A program made the translations under genes and the position numbers. A DNA stretch of 34,720 nucleotides. Origin: a virus. The stretch covers positions 1 through 34,720 of IMG/VR virus record IMGVR_UViG_3300027752_000054; one strand, given 5' to 3'. Below are positions 13,555 through 23,123 of this stretch, one piece after another. The notes below the pieces were generated by a model that did not search any database, was not told the origin of the DNA, and was given only the letters and a program-made list of their open reading frames with translations. Positions within the stretch are counted from its first letter, which is position 1. Each line of letters opens with the position of its first letter.

Positions 13555-16500
13555 ATGAGTTTTATCAAAAGACAATCGATACACCAGAGAAAAATAGGCG
13601 ATAAAACCTTTATCCTTACTGCCGACGGTAATATGGAAATGAACCTTGCTGAAGGCAAAGAGTTTAAAGTAAACGCAAATATGATAACAACTGGGGATAC
13701 TACAGGCCCAAAGGTTACTAATGTTTACTACGTTACAGAAGACGGCAGCGATGCCAACGACGGACGTAGTGCTGACAAAAATGGAGCGTTTGCTAGTATT
13801 AAGAAAGCTTCGGAAATAGCACCAATAGGGTCAACTATTATTGTTGCGCCGGGTGATTACTACGAAAATAACCCTATTACACTAAGAGATTTTGTTACAG
13901 TAACAGGCCAAGGCAAACTTAGAAATACAAGAATATTTCCAAAAAATGCAACCTCTGATATATTCCTTATGGGTAACGCTTGTTACTTGTGGCAGTTAAC
14001 ATTTAGAGGATTACGTGCGCCAGGTTGGTGTGCAAGAATACGTCCAGGTGCATTAGTTACTACATCTCCGTATGTACAAAACTGTACAAACATGAACGGT
14101 CCTTGGTTAAACGATGGCACAGAGTTTATTCCTTTTGAAACAGTACAAATTGCTGGCATTACTCCAGGTGCAAAGCCTTTATTACTTGCTGATAATCCTT
14201 CTATTCCAGAAGGCAAGCAAATTAATCATACCGGTGGCGGCGGCGGCATACTTGTTGACGGAGACGATTATGATCCGGCTTCGTTGGTATTCAGTTTTGT
14301 TGCAGATGCATTTACACAGATTGCCCAAGGTGGCATAGGCTTCCACATTACTAACTTTGGTTATACACAGATTGTTAGTTGCTTTACAGTTTTCTGTTCA
14401 ACAGGATTTTTAACTACAAAAGGTGGCTACCTAAGTATTTCAAACAGTGTTAGTGACTTTGGTACAAATGGCTGTGTAGCTGATGGATATTATCCTATTG
14501 CATATACAAGTGCAAAAGTCGAAGAAAACTATTATTCCACAGTTGCTAGTGTTACACTTAGCTATTCAGGACAAGGATACACAAGTGCTCCTACTGTTAC
14601 GTTTAGCCCACCCGAGAAGATAGGCGGCGTAACTGCAACTGCAACAGCGGCTATTGATGCTACAACTGGTGAAGTTGCTGCTGTATCTATCGGTAACTCA
14701 GGCGAAGGTTATACTAGTCTACCAACAGTTACATTTACTGGCGGAGGCGGCACTATTCAAGCTACTGCCACTGTTAATCTAAGAACAAATGCTTCACTTA
14801 CACTTGCAAGTTTAAGAGACAAGCCACAAACTGGTTCTGTTATTAAACTAAGTGGCGATGATACATTCTATTATATTACGTCAAACACTATTGTTGATCA
14901 ACCTTTCGTTTACAATCAAGAAACATGCTCAAGAGATGTAAGACGTATTGTTGATGCAGTTACAGGCGATATTGTTATGGGAACATATTACCAAACAACA
15001 ACAGCCGCAACAAGTTATTTAAGAAGTACCTCGACTAAAGTTATACTTGATCAACTTGCTCCGACTATCTATGCTTTAGAATCAACTAGAGACGAAATGA
15101 AAGCATTGACTACTAATCTTGCAATGAAAGAAGAAATAGATCAACGTTTTAATATTATTACAAATACTCTTAATGCAGGTGACAGTAGTGGCATTCCGTT
15201 TATTGGTGAAAATGTTTTAAGTTCATTTAACGATCTAAGTAGCATTGACAGCGAACTTATTCAAGCCAAAGATAACGTATTGGCCAACAGAGACTTTATT
15301 GTTGAAGAACTAAATGCTTATATCAACGATCAGTTTACAGAAATGAGCTATAACACTGCTGAATACACCGAAGATATGACTGTGTTCTTGACTGGACTTG
15401 CATATTACATCGGTAACGGTGGTGACGAAACTATTATAAGACAAGCAAAAGAATTTAGATTTAGACCAAGATTTAAATCTCTTTATGTTTCTAGTTTTGA
15501 GTATGCAAGACAACTTGTATTAGGATATTCAGAAATCAGTTCAGACGGAACATCAGTAACTAGAGTTAATGAAGCATTTAACATGCTTATTAATGTTGTT
15601 GACGATGGCGATAGTTCTGCTATTGTACCAACCTTTGTAGAAAGTGTTGCGCCTAGTCAGAACGCTATTGATGCAAAGGATCACTTAGTATTAAACAAAG
15701 ATTTCCTTGTTGCAGAATTTAATGCGTTCCTTGCTCAAGCTGACGGAACACTAACTTATGATGCCGACGAATGGGAAGTATATGTTCAAAACGTCATTGA
15801 TGCTATTACATATGATATATTGTACGGCGGCAATAGTGCAACAAGACAAGAAACATTATTTATATGGCGCAGTGTAACTTGGACAGCCTTTACAACAACT
15901 AACCAGCAAGCATTTGAAGATTCGTTTGCTAGATTACGATTTGCTGCGCAGCGTGTTATTAGAGGATTGAGCGTTGTTGTTACTTCTGGAAATACCGAAA
16001 CACAAGACTTTACAAGCGGAAATGCTACACAAGTTGAAGCAACACTGCTTGATGGGCTGGTACAGATTGTTGAAAGTGTTATTGATGCACAAAGTATTGC
16101 AAACATAATCACAGTAGCATATCCAAACATTGAAGACGAACCTGCAGGACAAGTTAATGCATCTGCTATTTTAAAAGCAAATACTATTGCTATTATTACT
16201 TCTGTATTAGCATATAACTTAACAAACAATGCTGATTTAACATACAACGAAGAAAAATGTCAACGAGATGTTGGCTATTTGGTTGATGCAGTATACCGAG
16301 ATGCACAACTAGGAACTAATCAAAACAGTATTACAGCAGCAGTAGCATACAAACGTGCTAACACTGCATACTTAAACGTACAACAAAAACCTGCTACTAT
16401 CATTGCATTGCGCGAAGCTAAAAGATTAACAGTTGCAGCAGCAAATGGCGAAGCAGCATTCCAAGCTAAAGTAGACGACTTATTTGATAACATTTTTGAT

Positions 16501-19500
16501 ATCATCGAGTTTGATCAACTACCAAGTGAAGGTATTGAATATCCTGAGCCAGGTCCGGCAGCAGAAGCACTTATTGATGCACACGCACAGTTTGTTGCTA
16601 ACAAGGACTTTTTAATAGGCGAAGTTATTGCATATATTGCTGATAACAACTTTGTTTATGATCAAGCCAAATGCGAAAGAGACACTGGAATAATCATATC
16701 AGGCGCAGGCCGTGATGCATTATTAGGAACAAACTATAATAGTGTAACTAACGGGCTGTCATACCTAAGAGTAAATGCAGGAGCAGTACTAGCCGATCAG
16801 TTAACCGAAACGCTTGCTGCAATCACTTTTGCAAAAGGACAAGCTAATACTGCAACAGCAAGTGATGCAACTGCACAAACCGATGTTGCCGCAGCATTTG
16901 ATGAAGTAATAGATATTGTTACAAACGGCATAGGTAATGCTGATGCACTAGTTTGGACAGATCCAAGTGACGCAACAGCAGGACGTATTGCTGCTAAAAA
17001 TCAAATGCAAGCTAACAGAGCGTTCTTGCAAGCAGAAGCAGTTGCATTTATTACAAATAACTACAAAGACTTCACATACGATCAAGCTAAATGCGAAAGA
17101 GACATTGGGTTAATATTAGATGCAGTAGCACTTGACGTTGCACTAGGAACCAACTATAATAGTGTAACAGCTGGACTTGCATATCAAAGAGCAAGTAGTG
17201 CAGAACTACAAGATAATCAGCTAATACAAACAGCTGGCGCATTAAGAGAACTTAAAAAGCAAATAGTTAAACTAGGGTTAAGCGATACAGCCGAACCACT
17301 TGCTGAAGCAGCAATGGACGAGATTATCGATATCTTAGAAAACGGTGCATTAAGTACAGATGACGCAGCAGATGCATTAGTATTTCCTACACCAGGCACA
17401 TTGCCAAGTGTAAACTGTGTTGAAGCAAAAGATCAACTTATTGCTAACAAAGCATTTATACAAGAAGAAATCATTAGATGGATTGCTGTAAACTATCCAG
17501 CTCTGTCATATGACAGTACAAAATGCAGTAGAGATGTAGGTTACATTGTTGATGCACTATGCCACGATATTATGTATGGCGGCAACAGCGCAACACAGGT
17601 AGCTGCACAGTCGTACTTTGTAGGTGCAGTAGGACAACTAGGCGCAGGCGAATCGGTAGCTACAGCAGCAGCATACAACAGACTAGGACAAGTTGTAAGC
17701 GATGTTGTTATAGAAGCAACTGTAGTACAAAGTGGCGGAGGCGTATTATCACAAGATACTAGCGGAACTCCTGCAAGTTCTACAGAAGCTGACGATCTAG
17801 GCGGACTAGTTCAAATCATCGAAGATGTTATTATTGCTGGCAACGTAAGTGGCATTCCATCAGTTGTATTACCAAGTGTTATTTGGTCAACAGCAGAGCT
17901 GCAACAAGCATATAGTACTCTTAAAGGTAACAAAGCAAGCGTTCAAGAAGCAGTTATTATCTTTATTGCTAACAACTATCAGAGCTTTACATACGATGAA
18001 GCCAAGTGTGCAAGAGACGTTGGCATTATGATTGAAGCAGTTTGTTACGATGCTACCATTGGTACAAACTATAATCAGGTAACAGCTGGACTTGCATATC
18101 AAAGAGCAAATGCAGCAGTTGCAATAGGTGCGCAGAACTTGCAAACAATCAAAGCTATTGAATACCTAAGAAACACAATAAACACTGATGAAGTTCAGTT
18201 GTCGAGTGTGTTTAGAACTAGAGTGTTAGCAGGTTTCAACGAAATACTAGATATTATTAATAACGGATCTGTTAGTACAGATGTTGCAGCAGATGTTATT
18301 ACATTCCCAAGTAGTGGACTAAATGCAAACTATCCGTTAGCAGTTACACAACTACAAGCTAACCGAGACTTCCTAGCTGCTGAAACAAGTGCATATGTTG
18401 TTAACAACTTCCCAGCAGTAGTATTTAATGCTGCAAAGTGTCAAAGAGATGTAAAATACATTGTTGATGCACTATGTTATGATATTATGTATCGCGGAAA
18501 CTTAGCTTCTAAAAATGCAGCCGAAGCATACTTTGTAGGCGCAGCATCGCAGCTAGGCGCAGGACAACAAGCTGCAACTGCTGCTGCATTTGCAGATCTT
18601 GCAACTGTTATTTCAGATGTTATACAAGGTATTTCACATGCAAGTACAGAGCAAGCAGTTGTTAGTCAGAATACTGCCAATCCGGGTGCCGATGCAGGTA
18701 CAGCCGGTGAAGCTGAAGACTTGTTACAAATCGTTGAAGATGTTGTTACAGCAGGAGACATTAATGGTATTCCTGCAGACAACAACACAGACATCACTTG
18801 GACAGCAGCAACACTACAACTTGACTTTGCTGATTTAAATAGTACTACAAAAGTAGCATTTTACAAAGCAGATGTAATTGACTTTATTAACAGAACATTT
18901 ACAAGAAGTTTCACATTTAATAGTGCTAAGTGCAGTAGAGACACTGGTTACATTGTTGATGCACTTACATACGATATTTTGTATGGCGGTAACAGTGCAA
19001 CTTATCAAGCAGCACAAGCATACTATGTTGGCTACGTAAGTCAGGTAGTAGGACAACAGCCTGAAACGGCTGCTGCACTAGGATGGGTCAACACTCTACT
19101 AGGTAGTATATTACTTGATAATGTTTATGGCGATCCAGAGCAAACAGTAGAAACACAAGACACAAGTAGTGCTGCTGCAACTGCAACAGACGTTACTAAA
19201 GCACAAACATTACTACAAACATTCCAAGATGTTATCACTGACGGTGTAGACAATCTTCCAACAGTTTCTTACCCAACTACAACTTGGGCAACAGCTGGCG
19301 CACAAACTGCTATTGAAAGTTTAGAAGCAGCAAAGGCAACCATTGTTGCTGATACAATAACTGAGTTAGAAAACAACTACAATGCATTTTCTTATAATAT
19401 TGCAAAATGTACAACTGACACCGGATTGATCATTGATGCAGTTGCATACGACTTATTATACACAGGTAATATTCAAACTACCATTGCTACTAATGCATAC

Positions 19501-22500
19501 TTCTTAGGTGCTGCACAATATATTCCAGCATCACAAGTTGCTAACACAGTTGCAGCATATACACACTTGCAAGATATTACTTTAAAATGTATTGAAGGTG
19601 TTACAGTTACTCCGACTACCGGAAACACTGAAACACAAGTACTTTCCGGATCTTACGGTACAAGTGTTGAAAGTTCTACAGCAGTTGGACTTATTGGTAC
19701 TATTAAAGGTGCAATCAACACAGGATCGTTGATCGGAGTTCCTGGAGAAGTTAATCCAGACTTTAGTTGGCTACCTGCTACAACACGTTCGGCAGCAAAT
19801 GCATTACTTGCACAAAAAACAAATATCCAAACTGGTGTTATAAAGTTTATTCAAGATACTATTTTAGGATTTGAATATGATACTGGCAAATGCGCAAGAG
19901 ATACTGGATATGTTGTCGATGCTGTTATTTACGATGCAATGTACGGTGGTAACAAGCAATCACGTAGAGCAGCCGAAGCATACTACAGCGGTGCAATATT
20001 GGGTGCAGCAAAAGTTGGCAATGCAGATCAAGTATTGATTACTGCTTATAGTTATTATAAACTAGGTAGTTTGTTAAAAGAGATTGCTGAAAATACACCA
20101 GTAACTAAAAGTTATAACAACACAGAACCACAAGTTATTACAACACCAGATGCTAGTACAGCAGTTGGCGACTTACTTAAACTACTAGTTGATCGTATTG
20201 CACTTTCAGTACTTCAAGGGTATACAACAGGATGGCACGAAGTTAATCATAACTACGAGTTAGGAAGCGGAGTATATAATACTGAGCGTAATGTTATGAT
20301 TGGTGCTACTGAAACAATCGTAACTAATGCTATTGCAGACTTAAATGAGCAGTATGGTGGTAGTGCAATCATAACAGTATTCCCAGGTATTACTAGTGCA
20401 TTAACTACACAAGATATTTCATTGTATAATGTTTCAACTATTAGTACTTCAGGACATGCGTTTGAATATGTTGGTGCTGGTATTACATATAATGCACTTC
20501 CATTCTTTGGAGGCACACCGGTTGCTGCTAACGAAATACAAGAACTTAACAATGGTAAAGTTTTTGCTGGTGGTACAGTTGACCAAATCGGTAACTTTAG
20601 AGTTGGTAACTTCTTTGGTGTTAACGCACTTACAGGTAGTATTACACTTAACGCTAACGAAATCAACCTCCAAGGTCTAACAAGTGTTGGACCGTTTATT
20701 AGAGACGGTATTCCGGTTGGTGTAGAACTAAAAGAAGTTAGTGACAATGCTAACTTGATTTCGACTATTGGTACACAAGACTTTAACACTGCACCTACAC
20801 AAAAAGCTGTATCAACATATGTTGAAAACAGATACTTAAACAAACTAACAGGCGGCACAGTTACAGGTAACTTAGTACTCGACGGCGACTTTGATGTAAA
20901 CGGCGATGTTATTAGTACAGATGTTACAGGATCATTTAACTTATTAAACACAAGTGCTACAACTATTAATGCATTTGGCGAAGCTACAGATATTAATATA
21001 GGTGCAGCTACAGGTACAGTTACTATTAATCCAGACATGTTAGTCCAAGGTAGCTTAACAGTTAATGGCGACATTGTGTTTACAGGCGATGTTAGTTTAA
21101 ACATTCCTGATGAAAGTCAGCAAGCATACAGTATTAGTACTGAAGGATCGTTAGACTTTATTAGTATTAACACACGTACAGACGAAGAACTAGTTACATT
21201 TGGCATCCGTCCAAGTCTACTGGTTGAAAATACTACTGAATCAACAAGTGTTACATCAGGTTCGCTTGTTATTGACGGTGGTGTTGGTATTGCTAAAAGT
21301 GTTAACATAGGTATTGATTTAACAGTAGACGGCAGTGTTATATTAGGCGATGATAGAGCAATTGATACTGTTGATATTAATGGTACAACAGATATCGATG
21401 TTCCAGATAATAGTGTTGACGTATTTAGAATACATGAAAACGTCACAGACTATATTACTATTAATACAACCAATACAGCAGAAGTTGTAGAGTTTGGAAG
21501 TGTTCCAAACATTATTGTACTAAACAACGATGATGCAACAGACGATACTACTGGTGCTGTTCAAATCACAGGTGGTTTAAGTACACAGCGTAACATACAC
21601 GCAGGTGTTGATATTACTGCTGATAGAGATATTGTTGCTGATAGAGACATACAAGTTAACGGTACTAACATTACTACAGACGAAACAGGAACATTTAATG
21701 TATTCAATACTAACGCTACTCGTATAGATGCGTTTGGTGATGCTACAACTATTAACATAGGTGCAGCATCGGGTATATTAACTATTAATAACGAAATAGT
21801 TATTATTGACAGTGTTACAAGTTTGCAGATTCCAGTTGGTGATACAGCAGAACGTCCAACAGAAGCAACAGGTCAAGTACGTTTCAACACTGATACAACA
21901 GTGTTTGAAGGATACGATGGCAATGCATGGGGATCGCTAGGCGGAGTTAAAGATGTAGATCAAAATACATTTATCCGTCCAGAGACTAACCCAGGTGCTA
22001 ACAATGATGAACTAGAGTTCTTTACAAACGGATCTCAACGTGCTATTATTGGTAATACATTCTTTAACATTGATGCTAGTGTTATAACAACATTTGCTAA
22101 TATAACAGTAAGCAGCAACTATCAAACTGGTGCAGTTGTAATAGCAGGCGGACTTGGCGTTGCTAAAGACATAAATGTACAAGGTGCTATTGGCGGCAAC
22201 AACAGTGGTGTATTACAACTTACTAAACTAGCAACTGACACTATTGATATCAGAGCAAATACAATTCTTGCACAAGATGGCTTGAAACTTATAATGAATG
22301 CACCTGATAGTAGTGCAGACGATATTGTATATCCAATGACATTTGCGCACCATAGTTCAGCAGGCACTCCAGTTGCTGGTAGTGGTACTGGTGTACGTTT
22401 TGAAATGGAAACTGCAAACAATAACTTTGAAATTGCAGGCGACATTGCATTAGTAGCAACAGATATAACAGGTCTACAAGAAGACTTTGATATGGTGTTT

Positions 22501-22956
22501 AGAACTATGATCAGTGGTACAGCTGGTATTGAAAAACTTAGATTAAGTGAAGATGTATCAACACTAACAACTGATCTTGCAATCAACAACGATACACTAA
22601 GTACTAATCAAACAACATTTAACTTGTTGAATACAACAGCTACAACTGTAAACTTTGCAGGCGAAGCTACAACAATAAGTATAGGTGCTGCAACAGGTAC
22701 ATTAACTGTAAACCATAACTTCCACGTAACTGGGACAGTAAGTCTAGACAACGACTTAGCAGTTGCACACGGCGGTACTGGCGTAAGCACATTTACAACA
22801 GACGGTATACTTTATGGTAACGCAGCCACTGATGTTCAAGTTACTGATGCAGCTGGAACTAGTGATGCAAGTGACAGTTTCCAAATACTAACAGTAACAA
22901 GTGCAGTTGATGCAACACCAGTATGGACAGATACCATAGATGGCGGTACTTTCTAA
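13555..22956 (+). CDS. Giant repetitive virion protein, 3133 aa (fibre/adsorption apparatus)
   Basis: This is one open frame of 9.4 kb. Residues about 58-330 resemble a right-handed beta-helix of the DUF1565/pectate-lyase type: YYVTEDGSDANDGRS, STIIVAPGDYYENNPI, then short strands with NACYLWQLTFRGL and GGYLSISNSVSDFG. Residues about 330-412 hold two copies of an SG-x-GYTS-x-PTVTF repeat. Residues about 450-2250 are twelve degenerate repeats of 136-164 residues centred on KC-x-RD-x-G-x-IVDA. A block near 2300-2420 (YNALPFFGG, GNFRVGNFFGV, TGSITLNANEINLQGL) is shared with the 3580-aa protein. The rest is beta-rich shaft repeats (GAATGTVTI type) and the end has AHGGTGVSTFTTDGILYGNA. No S74 chaperone domain is present, unlike its paralogue. 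GGAAG (13542-13546) precedes the ATG by 8 bases. A long fibre or tail-sheathing fibrous structure is inferred; the enzymatic potential of the helix is unknown. Confidence 0.8.
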   Translation: MSFIKRQSIHQRKIGDKTFILTADGNMEMNLAEGKEFKVNANMITTGDTTGPKVTNVYYVTEDGSDANDGRSADKNGAFASIKKASEIAPIGSTIIVAPGDYYENNPITLRDFVTVTGQGKLRNTRIFPKNATSDIFLMGNACYLWQLTFRGLRAPGWCARIRPGALVTTSPYVQNCTNMNGPWLNDGTEFIPFETVQIAGITPGAKPLLLADNPSIPEGKQINHTGGGGGILVDGDDYDPASLVFSFVADAFTQIAQGGIGFHITNFGYTQIVSCFTVFCSTGFLTTKGGYLSISNSVSDFGTNGCVADGYYPIAYTSAKVEENYYSTVASVTLSYSGQGYTSAPTVTFSPPEKIGGVTATATAAIDATTGEVAAVSIGNSGEGYTSLPTVTFTGGGGTIQATATVNLRTNASLTLASLRDKPQTGSVIKLSGDDTFYYITSNTIVDQPFVYNQETCSRDVRRIVDAVTGDIVMGTYYQTTTAATSYLRSTSTKVILDQLAPTIYALESTRDEMKALTTNLAMKEEIDQRFNIITNTLNAGDSSGIPFIGENVLSSFNDLSSIDSELIQAKDNVLANRDFIVEELNAYINDQFTEMSYNTAEYTEDMTVFLTGLAYYIGNGGDETIIRQAKEFRFRPRFKSLYVSSFEYARQLVLGYSEISSDGTSVTRVNEAFNMLINVVDDGDSSAIVPTFVESVAPSQNAIDAKDHLVLNKDFLVAEFNAFLAQADGTLTYDADEWEVYVQNVIDAITYDILYGGNSATRQETLFIWRSVTWTAFTTTNQQAFEDSFARLRFAAQRVIRGLSVVVTSGNTETQDFTSGNATQVEATLLDGLVQIVESVIDAQSIANIITVAYPNIEDEPAGQVNASAILKANTIAIITSVLAYNLTNNADLTYNEEKCQRDVGYLVDAVYRDAQLGTNQNSITAAVAYKRANTAYLNVQQKPATIIALREAKRLTVAAANGEAAFQAKVDDLFDNIFDIIEFDQLPSEGIEYPEPGPAAEALIDAHAQFVANKDFLIGEVIAYIADNNFVYDQAKCERDTGIIISGAGRDALLGTNYNSVTNGLSYLRVNAGAVLADQLTETLAAITFAKGQANTATASDATAQTDVAAAFDEVIDIVTNGIGNADALVWTDPSDATAGRIAAKNQMQANRAFLQAEAVAFITNNYKDFTYDQAKCERDIGLILDAVALDVALGTNYNSVTAGLAYQRASSAELQDNQLIQTAGALRELKKQIVKLGLSDTAEPLAEAAMDEIIDILENGALSTDDAADALVFPTPGTLPSVNCVEAKDQLIANKAFIQEEIIRWIAVNYPALSYDSTKCSRDVGYIVDALCHDIMYGGNSATQVAAQSYFVGAVGQLGAGESVATAAAYNRLGQVVSDVVIEATVVQSGGGVLSQDTSGTPASSTEADDLGGLVQIIEDVIIAGNVSGIPSVVLPSVIWSTAELQQAYSTLKGNKASVQEAVIIFIANNYQSFTYDEAKCARDVGIMIEAVCYDATIGTNYNQVTAGLAYQRANAAVAIGAQNLQTIKAIEYLRNTINTDEVQLSSVFRTRVLAGFNEILDIINNGSVSTDVAADVITFPSSGLNANYPLAVTQLQANRDFLAAETSAYVVNNFPAVVFNAAKCQRDVKYIVDALCYDIMYRGNLASKNAAEAYFVGAASQLGAGQQAATAAAFADLATVISDVIQGISHASTEQAVVSQNTANPGADAGTAGEAEDLLQIVEDVVTAGDINGIPADNNTDITWTAATLQLDFADLNSTTKVAFYKADVIDFINRTFTRSFTFNSAKCSRDTGYIVDALTYDILYGGNSATYQAAQAYYVGYVSQVVGQQPETAAALGWVNTLLGSILLDNVYGDPEQTVETQDTSSAAATATDVTKAQTLLQTFQDVITDGVDNLPTVSYPTTTWATAGAQTAIESLEAAKATIVADTITELENNYNAFSYNIAKCTTDTGLIIDAVAYDLLYTGNIQTTIATNAYFLGAAQYIPASQVANTVAAYTHLQDITLKCIEGVTVTPTTGNTETQVLSGSYGTSVESSTAVGLIGTIKGAINTGSLIGVPGEVNPDFSWLPATTRSAANALLAQKTNIQTGVIKFIQDTILGFEYDTGKCARDTGYVVDAVIYDAMYGGNKQSRRAAEAYYSGAILGAAKVGNADQVLITAYSYYKLGSLLKEIAENTPVTKSYNNTEPQVITTPDASTAVGDLLKLLVDRIALSVLQGYTTGWHEVNHNYELGSGVYNTERNVMIGATETIVTNAIADLNEQYGGSAIITVFPGITSALTTQDISLYNVSTISTSGHAFEYVGAGITYNALPFFGGTPVAANEIQELNNGKVFAGGTVDQIGNFRVGNFFGVNALTGSITLNANEINLQGLTSVGPFIRDGIPVGVELKEVSDNANLISTIGTQDFNTAPTQKAVSTYVENRYLNKLTGGTVTGNLVLDGDFDVNGDVISTDVTGSFNLLNTSATTINAFGEATDINIGAATGTVTINPDMLVQGSLTVNGDIVFTGDVSLNIPDESQQAYSISTEGSLDFISINTRTDEELVTFGIRPSLLVENTTESTSVTSGSLVIDGGVGIAKSVNIGIDLTVDGSVILGDDRAIDTVDINGTTDIDVPDNSVDVFRIHENVTDYITINTTNTAEVVEFGSVPNIIVLNNDDATDDTTGAVQITGGLSTQRNIHAGVDITADRDIVADRDIQVNGTNITTDETGTFNVFNTNATRIDAFGDATTINIGAASGILTINNEIVIIDSVTSLQIPVGDTAERPTEATGQVRFNTDTTVFEGYDGNAWGSLGGVKDVDQNTFIRPETNPGANNDELEFFTNGSQRAIIGNTFFNIDASVITTFANITVSSNYQTGAVVIAGGLGVAKDINVQGAIGGNNSGVLQLTKLATDTIDIRANTILAQDGLKLIMNAPDSSADDIVYPMTFAHHSSAGTPVAGSGTGVRFEMETANNNFEIAGDIALVATDITGLQEDFDMVFRTMISGTAGIEKLRLSEDVSTLTTDLAINNDTLSTNQTTFNLLNTTATTVNFAGEATTISIGAATGTLTVNHNFHVTGTVSLDNDLAVAHGGTGVSTFTTDGILYGNAATDVQVTDAAGTSDASDSFQILTVTSAVDATPVWTDTIDGGTF
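14926..19893 (+). repeat. Twelve-copy protein repeat KC-x-RD-x-G-x-IVDA in the 3133-aa protein
   Basis: Copies are anchored by a Cys (or its replacement) at residues 458, 604 (Tyr), 740 (Trp), 902, 1040, 1180, 1324, 1485, 1629, 1793, 1952 and 2113, which is codons 14926 to 19893. Spacing is 136-164 residues. Two sub-types follow the anchor. One continues GTNYNSVTAGLAYQRA (copies at 902, 1040, 1180 and 1485). The other continues YGGNSATxxAAxxYFVGA (740, 1324, 1629, 1793, 2113 and, weaker, 1952). Helical segments ending in LQIVEDV and acidic linkers separate them. At the DNA level some copies are still close: the two at 16660 and 17080 share GATCAAGC and AAATGCGAAAGAGACA. Confidence 0.85.
20950..22712 (+). 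repeat. Beta-shaft repeats (TTINxxGxAT-x-INIGAATGTxTI) in the 3133-aa protein
   Basis: Three copies occur near 20950-21030, 21706-21790 and 22627-22712. Each follows an NLLNT or NVFNT phrase and is followed by a GDI/GSL-type strand block. The same repeat recurs six times, more loosely, in the 3580-aa protein (29560-31720). Regular short beta repeats with Gly and Asn turns are typical of trimeric fibre shafts. Confidence 0.75.
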
Positions 22957-22983
22957 ACTTACTGAATAAAGTAAAACAATAAT

Positions 22984-23010
22984 AAAAAGGGCTCTACGGG
23001 CCCTTTTTTT
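22984..23010 (+). terminator. Intrinsic terminator after the 3133-aa gene
   Basis: AAAAAGGGC (22984-22992) pairs with GCCCTTTTT (23000-23008). Two further pairs, T-G and C-G, can close the loop to TAC. Seven T residues end it. It resembles the terminator after gp23 in stem composition and in the TACGGG sequence at the loop. Confidence 0.9.
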
Positions 23011-23038
23011 ACGAATACAGTAACCATTTTTTAAACTT

Positions 23039-23046
23039 GATAAATA
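23039..23046 (+). promoter_or_regulatory. Late promoter candidate GATAAATA for the 3580-aa gene
   Basis: GATAAATA matches seven of eight late consensus positions, lies 28 bases after the preceding terminator and 77 before the ATG at 23124. This arrangement repeats that at 11419 (terminator, GATAAATA, structured leader of about 70 bases, strong ribosome site). Confidence 0.6.
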
Positions 23047-23055
23047 ACTTAGTAG

Positions 23056-23099
23056 CGATTTTTATCGTTTTATATTGGGCGTCTTCGGACCTGACCCGT
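23056..23099 (+). other. Structured leader with a UUCG hairpin
   Basis: CGAT (23056-23059) pairs with ATCG (23064-23067) around TTTT. Then GTC (23081-23083) pairs with GAC (23088-23090) around TTCG, a very stable tetraloop common in T4 messages. The flanking GGG/CCC may extend the second stem with an internal loop. It precedes the near-perfect ribosome site AGGAGG (23108-23113) and may protect the long message. Confidence 0.4.
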
Positions 23100-23123
23100 A
23101 CCTAAATAGGAGGCAGTTGCAAG

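Noticed and set aside
13555-22956. Possible artificial fusion of two genes in the 3133-aa frame
   Set aside because: The frame stays open with uniform codon use, the repeats continue through it, and no internal ribosome site plus ATG with a matching upstream stop was found. The paralogue has the same module order.
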